Assembly (NCBI RefSeq): GCF_010015445.1
Contig: NC_053123.1
Span: forward strand, 12,268,434 to 12,332,433
Source: Perca fluviatilis
Lineage: Eukaryota > Chordata > Actinopteri > Perciformes > Percidae
Length of the DNA stretch: 64,000 bases
Reading direction: 5' to 3'
Shown piece after piece: positions 1 to 46,269 of this stretch. Numbering within the stretch: position 1 is the first letter of the stretch; every line of letters starts with the position of its first letter. A program made the position numbers and the translations under genes. Under the pieces are notes generated by a model. That model did not search any database. It had not been told where the DNA came from and saw only the letters and a program-made list of their open reading frames with translations.

Positions 1-1461
1 GCCTCATTTTTTTCTTCTTCAGGGAAGCCCTTTTCATCACGTAGGCAATGTTAACTCTGTCTGGTAAAAGGATGTGATGTTTTGATCACAAATGTGCTAT
101 AAGCGTCATTAACTGTCCTCAGTCATAAGGGCTGAGTGAAGATTAAAAAAAAGGATCTCACTTTGAAGTACATCCCTCATTTTTCTATCCTTGTAAAAAC
201 ATCTTATGTATGTATGTATGTATGTGCACACTGAGTTTATGTAAAACTAAACATATTTATCCTACAACCACAAGGCTGTATCAACAAATCAAAAAGGGGA
301 GCAAAATCTCAAACATGTTTTTTTATTTTTTATAAATGATTGACTTGGTAACTGTCCAAAGTGTTGAAATTTGGCTCCCCTCTTTTGATTGGTTGTTACA
401 CTCTGTGGCTCAGTATGTTATTTCACACTGTGAATTAGATGCCGGACCATGACCAAAACATCACGCCTTTAATTAGCTCGGGACTGATAGTGTGCTGGAA
501 TTTAATTTCTTCTTTCAAATGGTTTCATTTTCATAATATATACCCGCATTATAAAACATCTCTTTTGTATGTAAAAAAAAAAAACAAGCTCATTAAGTGA
601 TGTAAACACTTAGAGAAATAAAACAAACTAAATTAAGAAAGGTAAACAATTAAGTAATTAAAGGACTATTCTTGTAATTTAGTATTACACGTACATAACG
701 TTGGGGAGCTTGTGTCATCAAACAGCAGAAGCTGAAATATCCTGTATTTTACCACCTGGTATGAGTCTTGTGCCAAAAACCCTGGATCCTACACTTCCCA
801 TTATGCAACTTGACAATGTTTTTCATTAAAAAAAAAAAAAAAAAACTCCTTGCCTGAAGAACACCCAATTTCACTTTATGAGGTGTTTTAACATTAATAT
901 GAGTTCCCCCAGCCTGCCTATGGTCCCCCAGTGGCTAGAAATGGCGATAGGTGTAAACCGAGCCCTGGGTATCCTGCTCTGCCTTTGAGAAAATGAAAGC
1001 TCAGATGGGCTGATCTGGAATCTCCTCCTTATGAGGTCATGCGAAGCATGGCAGTTGGTCAAGGCCATACCCCCACCCTCCACCTTGCCTCCCCCCTCTC
1101 TTCCTCAATAACATTTAAAGCTACAGACACAGAAATGGCAAATACTAAGGAAAGCTCATTGTTGGACTGGCTCTAGTGGCTGTAATTCTGCACCAAGGCT
1201 GAATTTCGGGAAAGAGACTTCAGATACAGTATTAGGGGACCGCTGAGGCTCTACTAGACTTTAAAGTCTCAAGCTGAATTTGATATAACCCTGATTACAT
1301 CACTATGCCATCATCAGGGTTACTAACAAGTAAACTGAACTTCATGAGTAATTATTATTATTGGTGTGTCCCTTTATATCACCACTGCTGCTACAAAGAT
1401 AGGTCCTATTTGGTTTCATGCCATTTAATAATGGTAATAATGTTTTGGCTCTGCTACTCAC
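1..1461 (-). other. epha6 intron, partial (before the terminal exon)
   Basis: Non-coding. I searched the minus strand for the expected last exon (continuation of SAM, IGHQRRI-like motif and stop) and did not find it. The segment contains a short TATG run at about 206-226, homopolymer A runs at about 571-586 and 827-845, and a dispersed repeat from about 830 to 1264. Confidence 0.6.
830..1264 (-). repeat. Old dispersed teleost repeat
   Basis: On the minus strand the segment reads through motifs such as GATTCCAGATCAGCCCATCT and CTAGCCACTGGGGGACCATA, which I recognise as recurring in many fish genomes, beginning near the A run at 830. No intact open frame is supported; the short minus-strand frame at 871-1083 belongs to the repeat. 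The class is not certain and the edges are approximate. Confidence 0.5.
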
Positions 1462-34446
<32,985 letters not shown>

Positions 34447-35202
34447 CTGCACGGTTTGAATACAAAATAGACAGCTTCAGCTTCAATGTCTTTACCATAA
34501 TATCACAAGAATTGAATAAATACAACAAAGGTTGGCACACTAGATACGTTTTTACACACTTGGCCTTCAAGTGCGTGCAAATATAAACACTGAGCGGCGA
34601 ACAGATTTGAATTCACAAGGTATTTTACATAAATGCACTGTTCCCCTCCAATCACTAAGCCCCTCTAACTGCTTTTCCACAGAGACTTTAAAGAATTAAT
34701 ATTAAAAAATACCATAAAAACCAAATAAGTTTGGGCGTGCTGCTTAATTCTAAATGGGAAAGACTGAAGTCCCCAGGCTCCCAGCTAAGTGTGTGCTTGA
34801 TGTAGCTCTGCAATTTCAAGGTGACAATGTGGTTATGTGGCATGCACTGTAACCACTTGGCTACCAACGTGCTCAGGTTTATCTTATTCTAAAGATACAC
34901 AAGAAAAAATATAAGACAAGGAAAACAATTAAAGGTTAAGAAGCCAATAGGATGATTCACTTTCATGTACTGTGTGGTTTATGTTGCAGGTCGCTGGCAT
35001 GGTCCATGGATAATAGATTACCTTAAAATGACGTTGTAAAGTGAGTTATGATGCACCATATTTTCCAATCTGAAGTTTGAAACTAACTTAGCTTTATATT
35101 TGTTGTATTTGAGTTGTAATCCTATCAGGAGGATGATGCAAGTAGCTTTTTTTAATGTGAGTTATTGCAGAGTGTTGTTCCTTTATTGTCCAATACCTTG
35201 GT

Positions 35203-35429
35203 TTAGGACCAAATACTTGTAAAACGTATGAAATCCCCTTTAACCTCAGGTGTACAGTAGTTTGCGCTAATTAAACAAGTGTTAGCATTGTAATATAATC
35301 TGCAGTATGATGAGGACCCATGTTCAACATTTTCTGCTAAATATCATCATGCTAACATTGTTATTGTAAGCATGTTGCAGTGCAGCCTCATAGAACTCTG
35401 TGCGCGGCTGCATACTCTTAGCCTTGTTG
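35203..35429 (+). repeat. Dispersed teleost repeat, copy 1
   Basis: Contains GGACCAAATACTTGTAAAAC, a GCTAATTAAACAAG segment and GCATGTTGCAGTGCAGCCTC. The first part matches the segment at about 47385-47460, which reads GACCAAATACCTGCAAAACT. Class not known. Confidence 0.6.
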
Positions 35430-38400
35430 ATCTCGGGAGAACCAGTTGACCTCAGCAAGCTGTCAGTTTGATGAGAATGTGCACTGAATACAGAGTGAGG
35501 AGTTTTTCTATGATGCAGCCAGTTAACAATGAGGATGTATAGCACAACAAGGAATCCAATGGTTGACAACGCATGTGCATAAAACACACACAGATGAACA
35601 CCTCTCCACCTTGTCAGCAATAATTATCACATATCCATGCTGACACTCAATTATTGTATTTCAAAATAGGCTGTAGTCCTTTCAAGTCGCTAGGGAAAGA
35701 AGAAAAACATCCGCACAGCTATTCCCTTAAAAAATAAGTTGAGGAAGCTACATCTTCTTTTCTTGGACTGAAATGCATTTGCTTTGCTCTATAAATTTCT
35801 GCTGGGTAAATAATTGCACTGAGCTCCCAAGAGTGGTCAGCAGATGTAACTGCCCTGAGAGCGATTATTGTATATTATATATCATCTGATGTTACAGAGC
35901 CGACTCATTATGTGGATATAAATTGTCGGCCTGCTTTTCTCGTGTGTATTCAAAGTAAAATGATGCCACTGACACTATTTTTTCCACATTTACTCTACAG
36001 TAGTGTGCCTGGGGGAGGAGTTTGCAGTTCTCACTTTGTCTGAGGCTGGGTATTATAAGAAACTATGAGGGATCAGGGTTTAGGGTTTGGGGGTTTGTGG
36101 AGCAGAATCTTGGGGTTAGTGGTTGGGGGCTAGATGACATGAGAGCGGTGAGCTGTAGGGGTTTGAGCTTGTTAACCTGAGACCTACTGCTGCTACTAAT
36201 CTGATAGAAAGTAAAAACACCTCTGTTCCCTTTATCCCTCTCTTACTTGGTTGTCTCTATTCCTCACCACCTGCCTCTTTTTGTCCATTCGCTTTTTATC
36301 TCTTCATATCCTCATACATGGTTTTAACCCTCTGTCCTCTGCTCCTTCTTATACTTTCCCTCCTCCCTTAGAGTATGAATACATGAACTATTGATATATT
36401 AGGGAGTAGGACCTCAAAAAGGTGAAGAGTGAAGTTTGAACTTGGTTGGAAGGGAATGGGAGACTTGGAGATTTAAGTATAACTTTAAAACGATATTTTG
36501 CAGAGGAAGAGCTGAAATGCTCAAATTCTGTGGATAAAAGTTCAGCTACAAAAAGGACACAAAAATGAGTATTCAAAAGACAAATTGCCTCCCATGGTGC
36601 TGTGGTTCTAATATGACAAGAATATCATTTTATATTCTCATGCGGCACTGTGATTGTATTATATTCTAAAATGTGAAAAACGTGAATTTGCAAAAGAGGG
36701 ATATAAAAACATTTCTCATTTCACAGGAATACTTCACAAACATGTAATTCAAATGCCTAACTCATGAATGGGATAACAAATGACTAAACCATGCAGTTAA
36801 TTAAGCAACCAACAACTCAGGTCAATAATTGTAACTGGATCAAAACCATAAACTGCATTAAGATCAAAACGTGATGACGGATAAAATAGGGCTGGAGGGG
36901 GTAGGTGTACAGTACTGTGCAGCATCCAGCACTTTTATATTAAATGCATTTTAACGCTTGACTTCTTCTTAATAACCAACTTAATAGCCATTGAACATTT
37001 AGAAAGGTTGTCTAAAATGTTAGCAAAAATAGAACATCATAATATCATGCGTGAGTGAAAATGGCTAATATTAGCATAATCAGCAAGCTCAAAGGGTAGG
37101 CTCTGTGAGTACTGTGTGCATACATGTGCATGTTGGGGATTACTGTATGTGAGTGCATGTGTATGTTGTTATCTTAAAAAGAGAGTATGGAGCACCCCGA
37201 GTAGAAAATAAACTGTCCAGCAACACAAAAAGCCGATGCTGCTGACATCTTAGGTGTTATTATTACATCTCTCACCTCTGCCCATTTCACTCAGAGCTTT
37301 CTCGTATCCTCTCTTCTCTCCTCAGTGGCAGAGTAAATTCACCTCAGGGGGATTTTATCTGATCTAACTCTGTCTAATGAACCACTCTGTTGAAGCTGGG
37401 ACGTTGCAAGGCCTTGTGCGCTGCTTATGCCAGCTGGGTACAACAGTGGCGGCAGGGCGGTGTGGTTTGCGGCTAGAATCATGCAGTGGAGGCATCAAAC
37501 TAAGACACAGCAAGATGGTTGGCATCTGCTGTTAGCATATTGGCCCCTGATAGGGAACAATAAACACAGCCTAAATACAATCTCCCTCTGACTCAAAGAT
37601 TTAAATCAGCCTCCCACCGCAAGGCACTGCACAATGCACACTCACACGAGTTGTGCAAGCAAACAAGGGAACACTGTGCAGGAAGCAAATGCACAGAAGA
37701 CGTGTGCGCACACACAAATAGTTGAGAGCTGACGCGTGTAAAAACAATATGTTTGTTAGAGAAGCAGGACCACTGTCTGGCAGGCAGAAAATAATAGCCA
37801 GTAGAAATGTACATGCACGTCATGTTAGAGCTCATCTTGACACAACACTTAGAAATTCCTTCCCAGTCATAAAAAAGCCACAGTTGCTTTAATTAAGCCA
37901 TTTTCACAAACCTAAAGAAAAAAATGTACAGCCTTTTTTTTCTCAGCTAGAGTATGTTCCTATGTTCCGTCCTGAGCTCACATTGTGGATGTAATCTTAT
38001 GTGATCTAGATGCATTCTGGGTTATTCACAATGGATGGGAGGAGTACCGTATTTAATGTGCTTTTGGACTAGACTACATAGTGCATTTAATATAATATTC
38101 GTATTGGTCTAGTCAGTGTTGTCTAGATGTAATGTAATATACATTTCTATAAATAGAGTTTGAGGAGGAGGAGCCCTAAACCTGAACTGAGTGTAAAAAT
38201 ACATTTCTACTTTCTATTGTGGACATATTAATCTAAGCAATCATCGAAAACTCATGGCATTGAAGCACAGACATCATGTGATAATTCTTACATCCACACA
38301 TACACAAAATTTAAGACAAGTTAAAACAATAGAAACTACAGTGTCTGCTTGTGTGTGCATTGTGGTTGCATATTTCCAAAGGCTGGAGTGTGAAAAACAT

Positions 38401-39171
38401 CACTGTCTCCAGGCATCGGCAAGATACTTTGAGGTTACAGGACACGCAGCAACCGTCTTTAATGATTCTGTATGTGGGATATTAGAGCTGCAGCATGAAA
38501 TCTGCCAGAGGAACTCAGGAGCATTGGAAAGCCATTAGAAACACCAGTCAATTACAATGCCCGATGGATGGATTTTCCAGTCAAGCGTAGTTAAGCTAAA
38601 CATAAACTAATGGGGAGTCTTTAAATGAGCTTGACCTGCATATGATTTTAATTAGCTTTCCTGCCCTAAAGGCTTCCATTAACTGTTTGAAAAAATCAAT
38701 AGAGCCAGTATTGATGCTGTGCGAAAGCTTAAACGATGTCCTAACACTCCACTGATTCACTGCTGATAGAGAGATAAGAGTAAAAGAGAAACACATACAC
38801 AATATAGGTGCTCTTGTTTTCAACCGTCATATTCATATGTCTCTCTTTTCTAGGTGTCTGGTCGTGTTTTTTCCCAATTTGCGATCAATCAGGTCTATCT
38901 AATCTAAAAATATTTACTGGAACAAGCACATGCATGCACACGTTGTACAAATATTCAAGTTACTTAAATTTGATTTGATTCAAATTAGTTCAAGTCAATA
39001 CGACTCCAAAGCGCCACCTGCCATCAATGACTACCTTGCGTGCTTCAGAAGCAGGGAACTAAGGGAATGAATGAATTGAAGTTGTCTCCAATGTTATCTC
39101 TGGGACCTCAGGAAATCAGTTGGAGCAATGTCACATTTGTAGAATCTGTAATGTATGTGTATCTAAACTTC

Positions 39172-39210
<39 letters not shown>

Positions 39211-39214
39211 GTGT
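39172..39214. repeat. (TG)n microsatellite
   Basis: About 43 bases of TG with TATG interruptions. Confidence 0.9.
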
Positions 39215-39520
39215 AACCATGGTTTTGCGTGTGCTGCTTTTACAAACCCCGAGACAAAACTAAAGTAACATGGGGTCTGCTTTGGGGACTATCATCGTTA
39301 CCCTTCATTAATGAACTCTATGTATAAACGCAGAGACATGACTGTAAAATAAACGGTTAGGTCTAATTATAGAGTATACATAAGTGACTGATCTGTTCAA
39401 CTCAATCAAGAGCGGTATAATTGGAATTGTTGTCTCATTAGCACTGACCTCTCTGGTATCCACCTGAGAATCACATCTCCCTGCAATATGTGGCTGTTTG
39501 TTGGGCTGTCAAGAAATGTG

Positions 39521-39723
39521 TTTAAGGAATAGTTTGTCATTTTCAGCTTTCTTTCTACAAGTTAGATGAGAAAATTGATACCTATCACATTTCTGTGCAT
39601 TAAGTACAGAGCTACAGATGCAGGGAAACAGCCTTGCTCTGTCCAAAGTTCAAAAATCTGCCTGCCAGCACTTCTAAAACTCACAATTAAGATGTGGTAT
39701 TATTTTGGTTAATCTGTACAAGA
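39521..39723 (+). repeat. Dispersed teleost repeat (AAGGAATAGTTTG type)
   Basis: Starts AAGGAATAGTTTGTCATTTT and contains AGTTAGATGAGAAAATTGAT, GGCTCTGTCC-like CTTGCTCTGTCCAAAG and TTAATCTGTACAAG. I recognise this order of blocks as a frequent fish interspersed repeat. Class not assigned. Confidence 0.6.
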
Positions 39724-41647
39724 AAATATGTAGAAATGACAATTTAGGGTTTTACAAATAAAAATTTTGAACACAGCCATAGGTGAAAATTAGGGGAGAT
39801 TCTTAAGTGTCCCCTTGTTCTTAAACATTTTTAACGGTTATTGTCCCACCCCAAGAGTCAAATGAAATATCTGCCTTTGGACACAGCCTTTTGTTACAGC
39901 AGCTTTCATATTGGTGAGTATCCATTTCCCGTACAGGTTTTCTTTTTATTTCACCAAGAGATTTCTGCTACACTTGGATTTTTGCAGCAAGTTTGCTTGG
40001 AGAACTTCTGGGAGCTTCTGATTCAGTCTTCAAAGATCATACTGGTCATTGCATAGCACCTGTACATGATGAATCCATTCCACTCTGTACCTATGGTAGC
40101 TACACATTCCTTCTCTATAATCTCCATATAAAGTGCTGCAATTTGTTGGCCAATCGTCTACGGCAATCTCTCTCTCCACTGTGGTGATATGGGCTTCTTT
40201 TTCTGGAGACATATTGTTGCTGCCTGCAGTCTCAGACCGGAAAAATGGATGTGACCCCTATGACACTAAATAGCTGTCAACCGCATCTAAACTGGGACAG
40301 TTTCTTGTTCTCCCTCGGTACACCTGCAATCCCCCCCTGCTGTGGAGGCTGTCTTTGCTATGACAGTGGAAAAAAGCTTCCAAGACTTCTTTGCCCTATC
40401 CAGATGGTGGCTACAACAGTCACCCGCACCATTTATCATGTGTATCTGCTGAGTATGGGGAGTTAACAGGTAATTAAAATCATCAGTCACGCAACAAAAG
40501 CAGGGATCAGGGAGGCGGAGTGGAAAAGAGAAAAGGAAAGAGACCCTTCTACGAGTTCGGAGCTATTTCCACCCTTTTGCAGTGGCTTTGAGTTGTGGTA
40601 GGAGAGTGAAGACTAAGAAAATAGGAGTAGAGAGAGTAACAACAGAAGAAGAAAGATAGAGAGGCAAGTCAAAGAAACCCAGTGAGACAAAGTCTGACTT
40701 TGGATGGTCTTTGACTTGCAAACAGCATGTAACATTTAAACCTTTGTCTTCTTATTGACAATCTGCACTAGAGCAGTGGAAGAGGGATTAAAAGACAGAC
40801 AGATACAAAGCAAAAAACGGTGTTGTCTACTGTGTAGTGGAGGAGGTTTGTGTGCTAGCTAGCCTGCCTGACACTCTGAGGTCTCGTCTTTAATAGGGTC
40901 CCAGCCTGCCACTGATCCCTCTTGTTCCCACTTAATGGGGACGTGAAGAAGCAATGACGTGTGGGAAAGGACGCTGAAACCAGCCCTATACTGGCCCACC
41001 ACAATCAATACTCATTTGGCCTCCACCTCTCTTTCCTCAAAAGTAATTAATGAGAAGAACGGAAGTATCTGGCCACTGACAGCTGATTTCCCTGCCGGTC
41101 CCTGTCCTTAACACCCTGTCCACTCCACACGCTGCTACTTAAAAGCTTTATCATGGTTGAAACTAAGCATTGGGTATTGGAAAGTGACACAGATATGGAC
41201 AGACATGGATGTCGATGTGCATAATTTTCTTTTAGGATAAAAACCTACAAGAAGAGGTGTTGTTTTCACCAGTTCAGTGCAGTCAAATAAAACCCTTGCA
41301 TTTGCATTTTTAATTCTACATAGATTTAATTTGCAAAATGATATTGTGGCCAACTTTAATGAAGTAATTTGTGGAAGCATTTAGATGGAAAATCAATGGA
41401 AAAGTTGTTGATAAACTAAGTCGGTAAATTCCACAACACAGGATTAGGCTACACAGATATCAATCAAGTTAATTCTCATGTGTTAGTTTGAATTCTTTTC
41501 AACTTTATTAAAAAGAAAATGCCATAGCCCTAAACCACTTGCCTAGCCTTTGGCTTTAATTAGTTCTACTAAAACATTTAATTTAATTCAGTCAATCACA
41601 ATGATGGTGCACTTCATGGTGATGGCAATGGCAGTGATGGTTTTGAT

Positions 41648-41974
41648 CAGGGGTCACCAACCTTTTTGAAACTGAGAGCTACTTCATGGGTATTGAGTCA
41701 TACGAAGGGCTACCAGTTTGATACACTCTTTTGAAATAACAAATTTGTTCAGTTTGCCTTTAGTTATATATGATTATTAATGATTAATGATACTCATCTA
41801 TGTGAAGACACTGATCATGTTAATGATTTCTCACAATAATTATCAACAATGACTTAACAAGGTGGGAAACAGATAATCAATATTCAATTTTCATTTTTAG
41901 AACAGGCCTGAGGGCTACTCATGTGGTCCTTGGGGGCTACCTGGTGCCCACGGGCAACGTGTAGGAGACCCCTA
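41648..41974. mobile_element. hAT-type MITE (327 bp)
   Basis: Begins CAGGGGTCACCAACC and ends GAGACCCCTA, so the ends are imperfect inverted repeats (CAGGGGTC against TAGGGGTC). A perfect 8-base duplication GTTTTGAT flanks it at 41640-41647 and 41975-41982. The CAGGGGTC-CCAAC end is typical of one hAT group. No transposase. Confidence 0.88.
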
Positions 41975-42960
41975 GTTTTGATGATTAAAATTTTATTATG
42001 GGTTCAGTATCAAATTTACATCACTGAAATGCAGTTTCAGTTGGTTCCTACACATACAGGAACTGAAGTTGTGGTGAAAAATATATAAAAAAAATCTTTG
42101 ACTTGTTATATATAGTTAGCACTGCATATCCGAACAGAATAAAAACTCAGAGTAGCTTTAAAATCTGCTCTCTGAATAGGAGTGCATTGGAAGAGGAGTG
42201 GAGTGCCACTGCAGAGGAGGTACAGTATAAATAGCAGTCGACCCTCCTATAGCACCCAGAGCAGACTTACTGCAGCAGAACACACAGATGCCACAGTGGC
42301 AATACATTCTTTCCTATAGTGCTCATTTCAAGAAGAGCCATCCATACACAACCCTACTTTCAAAGTGAACCACCCTGGAGTTAAAATAGCCCACACAATT
42401 GATGCTGTGTGAATAGGTGAAGGATTGCTTGAATACAGACGACAGCGTATACTTTAAAAGCACTTATAATGCACAAGGTGACAGTAAACGTGTTGAAGAA
42501 TAATGCAGTTCCTATTCGGGCCAATCACTTGCAACCTCCACAAATGTGTAAAAGGTCACAATTTCATGTTTTTTTTTGGAACAGAGAAAATGCCATTTTC
42601 AGGGATGTTTCTAATGCCTGTAAATATTTTTCTTTTGTTGGTGTGGCACCTTAACATTGGTTGACTACACAACAGTTTTTTACTCGCTGGCACTTCCATG
42701 TAGCACCCCGCAAAGTGGTAAAAACTGATACTTAAGATAGCAAATTGTCTAACTAATCAATATTAACATACTACTGCTCACATGCACACATTTGCAGAGT
42801 GAGGACAGTGCAATAAAAGGCTAATTTCATTACTACAGCACTTAAAGATTCACAATTTAATACAAACTGACATGAGAAGAATGTTCGTTAGTTAGTGGTG
42901 CATGCACTGACATGCAGTCGTGTACATGATCCATCCATCCATCCATCCATCTTCGTCCGC

Positions 42961-43580
42961 TTATCCGGTGTCGGGTCGCGGGGGGAGCAGCTCCAGCAGG
43001 GGACCCCAAACTTCCCTTTCCCGAGCAACATTAACCAGCTCCGACTGGGGGATCCCGAGGCGTTCCCAGGCCAGGTTGGAGATATAATCCCTCCACCTAG
43101 TCCTGGGTCTTCCCCGAGGCCTCCTCCCAGCTGGCATCGCCTGGAACACCTCCCTAGGGAGGCCCTCAGGGGCATCCTCACCAGATGCCCGAACCACCTC
43201 AACTGGCTCCTTTCGACGCAAAGGAGCAGTGGCTCTACTCCGAGCTCCTCACGGATGACTGAGCTTCTCACCCTATCTCTAAGGGAGACGCCAGCCACCC
43301 TCCTGAGGAAACCCATTTCGGCCGCTTGCACCCTGGATCTCGTTCTTTCGGTAATGACCCAGCCTTCATGACCATAGGTGAGGGTAGGAACGAAAACTGA
43401 CCGGTAGATCGAGAGCTTTGCCTTCTGGCTCAGCTCTCTTTTCGTCACAACGGTGCGATAGATGGAATGTAATACCGCACCTCGCCCGATTCTCCGACCA
43501 ATCTCCCGCTCCATTGTCCCCTCACTTTCGCAACAAAACCCCAAGGTACTTGAACTCCTACTCTTGGGGTAAGGACTCAT
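42961..43580 (-). pseudogene. RTE/Rex3-like polyprotein C-terminus
   Basis: Contains IYRTVVTKRELSQKAKLSIY, SVFVPTLTYGHEGW and QAAEMGFLRRVAG, then SQLRWFGHLVRMP. In a second frame come GRRPRGRPRTRWRDYIS and LLPPRPDTG. These are hallmark C-terminal motifs of fish RTE-type elements. The switch between the two frames marks a frameshift near 43200. Confidence 0.82.
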
Positions 43581-43735
43581 TCCCTACCTGGAGAAGGCAT
43601 TCCATCGGTTTCCTGCTGAGAACCATGGCCTCCGATTTAGAGGTGCTGATCCTCATCCCAACCGCTTCACACTTCCGGCGCGAACCGATCCAGTGAGTGC
43701 TGAAGGTCGCAGGCCGATGATGCCATCAGGACCAC

Positions 43736-44254
43736 ATCATCTGCAAAAGCAGCCATGAGATCCCCAGCCCAACGAACCGCAACCCCTCCCCACCCCGACT
43801 ACACTCCGATATCCTGTCCATAAATATTACAAACAGGATTGGTGACAAAGCGCGCGCCCTGGCGGAGGCCAACCCTCACCTGAAACGAGTCCGACTTACT
43901 GCGCGGAACCCGGACACAGCTCTCACTTTGGTCGTACAGAGATTGGATGGCCCTGAGTAGAGACCCCCTCACCCCATACTCCCGCAGCACCTCCCACAGT
44001 ATCTCCCGGGGACCCGTCGTACGCCTTCTCCAAATCCACAAAACACATGTAGACCGGTTGAGCATACTCCCAGGCCCCTCCAGGATCCTTGCAGAGTGAA
44101 GAGCTGGTCCGTTGTTCCACCGACCAGGACGGAATCCGCATTGTTCCTCCTCAACCTGAGGTTCGACTATCGGCCGAACCCTCCTTTCCAGCACCTTGGA
44201 GTAGACTTTACCAGGGAGGCTGAGAAGTGTGATACCCCTGTAATTGGCACACAC
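43736..44254 (-). pseudogene. RTE/Rex3-like reverse transcriptase core, frameshifted
   Basis: The minus strand encodes CANYRGITLLSLPGKVYSKV and EEEQCGFRPGR, then QPVYMCFVDLEKAYD in a second frame, then VRVGLRQGA, and finally AFADDVVLMA at about 43728-43750. NYRGITLL, QCGFRPGR, the VDLEKAYD box and the FADD active-site box are classic non-LTR RT motifs in the correct order. The FADD codons are intact at 43736-43747, but the gene is broken by several frameshifts. Confidence 0.85.
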
Positions 44255-44603
44255 CCTCTGGTCCCCTTTTTAAAAGGGGAACCACCACCCCAGTCTGCCA
44301 CTCCTTTGGCACTGTTCCAGACTTCCACGCAATGTTGAAGAGACGTGTCAACCAGGACAGCCCCTCCACACCCAGAGCCTTGAGCATTTCTGGACGGATC
44401 TCATCAATCCCCCGGGGGCTTTGCCACTGTGGAGTTGTTTGACTACATCAGTGACTTCCGCCGGAAATCGGACGACAATCCCCCGTCATCCTCCAGCTCT
44501 GCCTCTAACATAGAGGGCGTATTAGTCGGATTCAGGAGTTCCTCAAAATGCTCCTTCCACCGCCCCTATTACCTCCTCAGTTGAGGTCAACAGAGTCCCA
44601 TCC

Positions 44604-45132
44604 TTACTGTACACAGCTTTGGATGGTTCCCTTCGTCCTCCTGAGGTGGCGAACAGTTTTCCAGAAGCACTTTGGTGCCGACCGAAAGTCCTTCTCCATG
44701 TCTTCTCCAAACTTCTCCCACACCCGCTGCTTTGCCTCTTTCACGGCAGAGGCTGCAGCCCTTCGGCCCTTCGGTACCCTGAAACTGCCTCCGGAGTCCT
44801 CTGGGATAACATATCCCGGAAAGACTCCTTCTTCAGTCGGACGGCTTCCCTGACCACCGGTGTCCACCACAGTGTTCGTTGGGTTACCCGTGGTGAGGCA
44901 CCTAAGACCCTAAGACCACAGCTCCTCGCCGCAGCTTCAGCAATGGAAACTTTGAACATTGTCCACTCTGGTTCAATGCCCCCAGCCTCCACAGGGATGC
45001 ACGAAAAGCTCGCCGGAGGTGCGAGTTGAAAGTCCGTTGGACAGGGTCCTCCTCCAGACGTTCCCAATTTACCCGCACTACACGTTTGGGCTTACCAGGT
45101 CTGTCCAGAGTCTTCCCCCACCCCTGACCCAA
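44604..45132 (-). pseudogene. RTE/Rex3-like linker between endonuclease and RT, frameshifted
   Basis: Overlapping frames contain GKPKRVVRVNWERLEE, FNSHLRRAFRASL, TLWWTPVVREAVRLKKESF and AAASAVKEAKQRVWEKFGED followed by FWKTVRHLRR. These match the conserved linker of fish RTE/Rex3-type polyproteins. The pieces lie in different frames. Confidence 0.75.
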
Positions 45133-45283
45133 CTCACCACCAGATGGTGATCGGTTGACAGCTCTGCCCTCTCTTCACCCGAGTGACCAAACATACGGCC
45201 TCAGATCAGATGAAACGATTATAAAATCGATCATTGACCTTCGGCCTAGGGTGCTCTGGTACCAGGTACACTTATGAGCATCC

Positions 45284-46269
45284 CTATGTTCGAACATGGT
45301 GTTCGATAGACAATCCATGACTAGCACAGAAGTCCAACAACAAACAACCACTCTGGTTTAGATCAGGGAGGCCGTTCCTCCCAATCCCGCCTCTCCAGGT
45401 GTCTCCATCATTGCCCATGGGTGTGTGAAGTCCCCCAGCAGAACAATGGATTCCCCACTGGCGCCCATGCAGGACTCCACTCAAGGTCTCCAAGAAGGCC
45501 GAATACTCCGAACTCCTGTTTGGTGCATATGCACAAACAACAGTCAGAGTTTTTCCCCCACAACCCGCAGGCGTAGGGAGGCCGACCTCCGTCCACCGGG
45601 GTAAATCCCAACGCAGCGGCGGCTCAGCCGGGGGCTTGTTAGTATCCCCACACCCGCCCGGCCCGCACACCCTGAGCAACTCCGGAGAAGAAAAGAGTCC
45701 AACCCCTATCCAGGAGTACAGTTCCAGAACCGAGACTGCGTGGAGGTAAGCCCCACCAGATCTAACCGGTAGCGCTCCACCTCCCGCACCAGTTCCGGCT
45801 CCTTCCCCCACAGAGAGGTGACGTTCCACGTCCCCAGAGCCAGCATCTGCTGCCCGGGTCTGGTCCGTCGAGGCCCCTGACCTTCACTGCCACCCATGTG
45901 GCAGCGCACCCGACCCCAGCGGTTCCTCCCACAGGTGGTGGGCCCATGGGCTGGAGAGATGGGAGCCACGTAGCTTGTTCGGGCTGTGCCCGGCCGGGCT
46001 CCGTGGCAAACCCGGCCACCAGGCGCTCGCCGACGAGCCCGCCGTCTGGGCCTGGCTCCAGACGGGGGCCCCGGGCTTCCTCCGGGCAGGGTCACTCCAT
46101 TTCTACCTTGTTTTTCCATTGGGGTTTTTGAACCATTCTTTGTCTGGCCCCTCACCTGAGACCACTTTGCCTTGAGAGACCCTACCAGGAGCACAAAGCT
46201 CCAGACAACACAGCCCTCAGGTTCACAGAGACACACAAACCTCTCCACCACGATAAGGTGATGGTTCAC
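45284..46269 (-). pseudogene. RTE/Rex3-like endonuclease region, frameshifted
   Basis: Frames contain LALGTWNVTSLWGKEPELVR and EVERYRLDLVGLT, the start of an apurinic-type endonuclease domain. Further on, in another frame, come VVCAYAPN, the GNDGDTWRGGIGRNGLPDLN block and LLDFCASHGLSI. Both groups are standard landmarks of RTE-type polyproteins. Frame changes occur near 45706-45830, so no continuous protein can be made. Confidence 0.8.

Larger units (their letters stand above)
34447..41647 (-). other. Start of the long upstream epha6 intron
   Basis: Non-coding. It contains two dispersed repeat pieces (35203-35429, 39521-39723) and a TG run at 39172-39214. Several short open frames around 39840-40490 have no recognisable protein features. 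No Eph exon was found. Confidence 0.55.

Noticed and set aside
1..1461. Terminal epha6 exon within the window
   Set aside because: No minus-strand match to the expected SAM end and C-terminal tail was found by eye; a divergent exon cannot be wholly excluded.
39841..40490. Several overlapping short open frames on both strands
   Set aside because: No recognisable domain, no splice logic, and no preferred frame; treated as chance or unknown repeat.
42895..43371. 158-residue plus-strand frame, proline/serine rich
   Set aside because: It is the antisense of the LINE C-terminal region, which has clear RT-element motifs on the minus strand.
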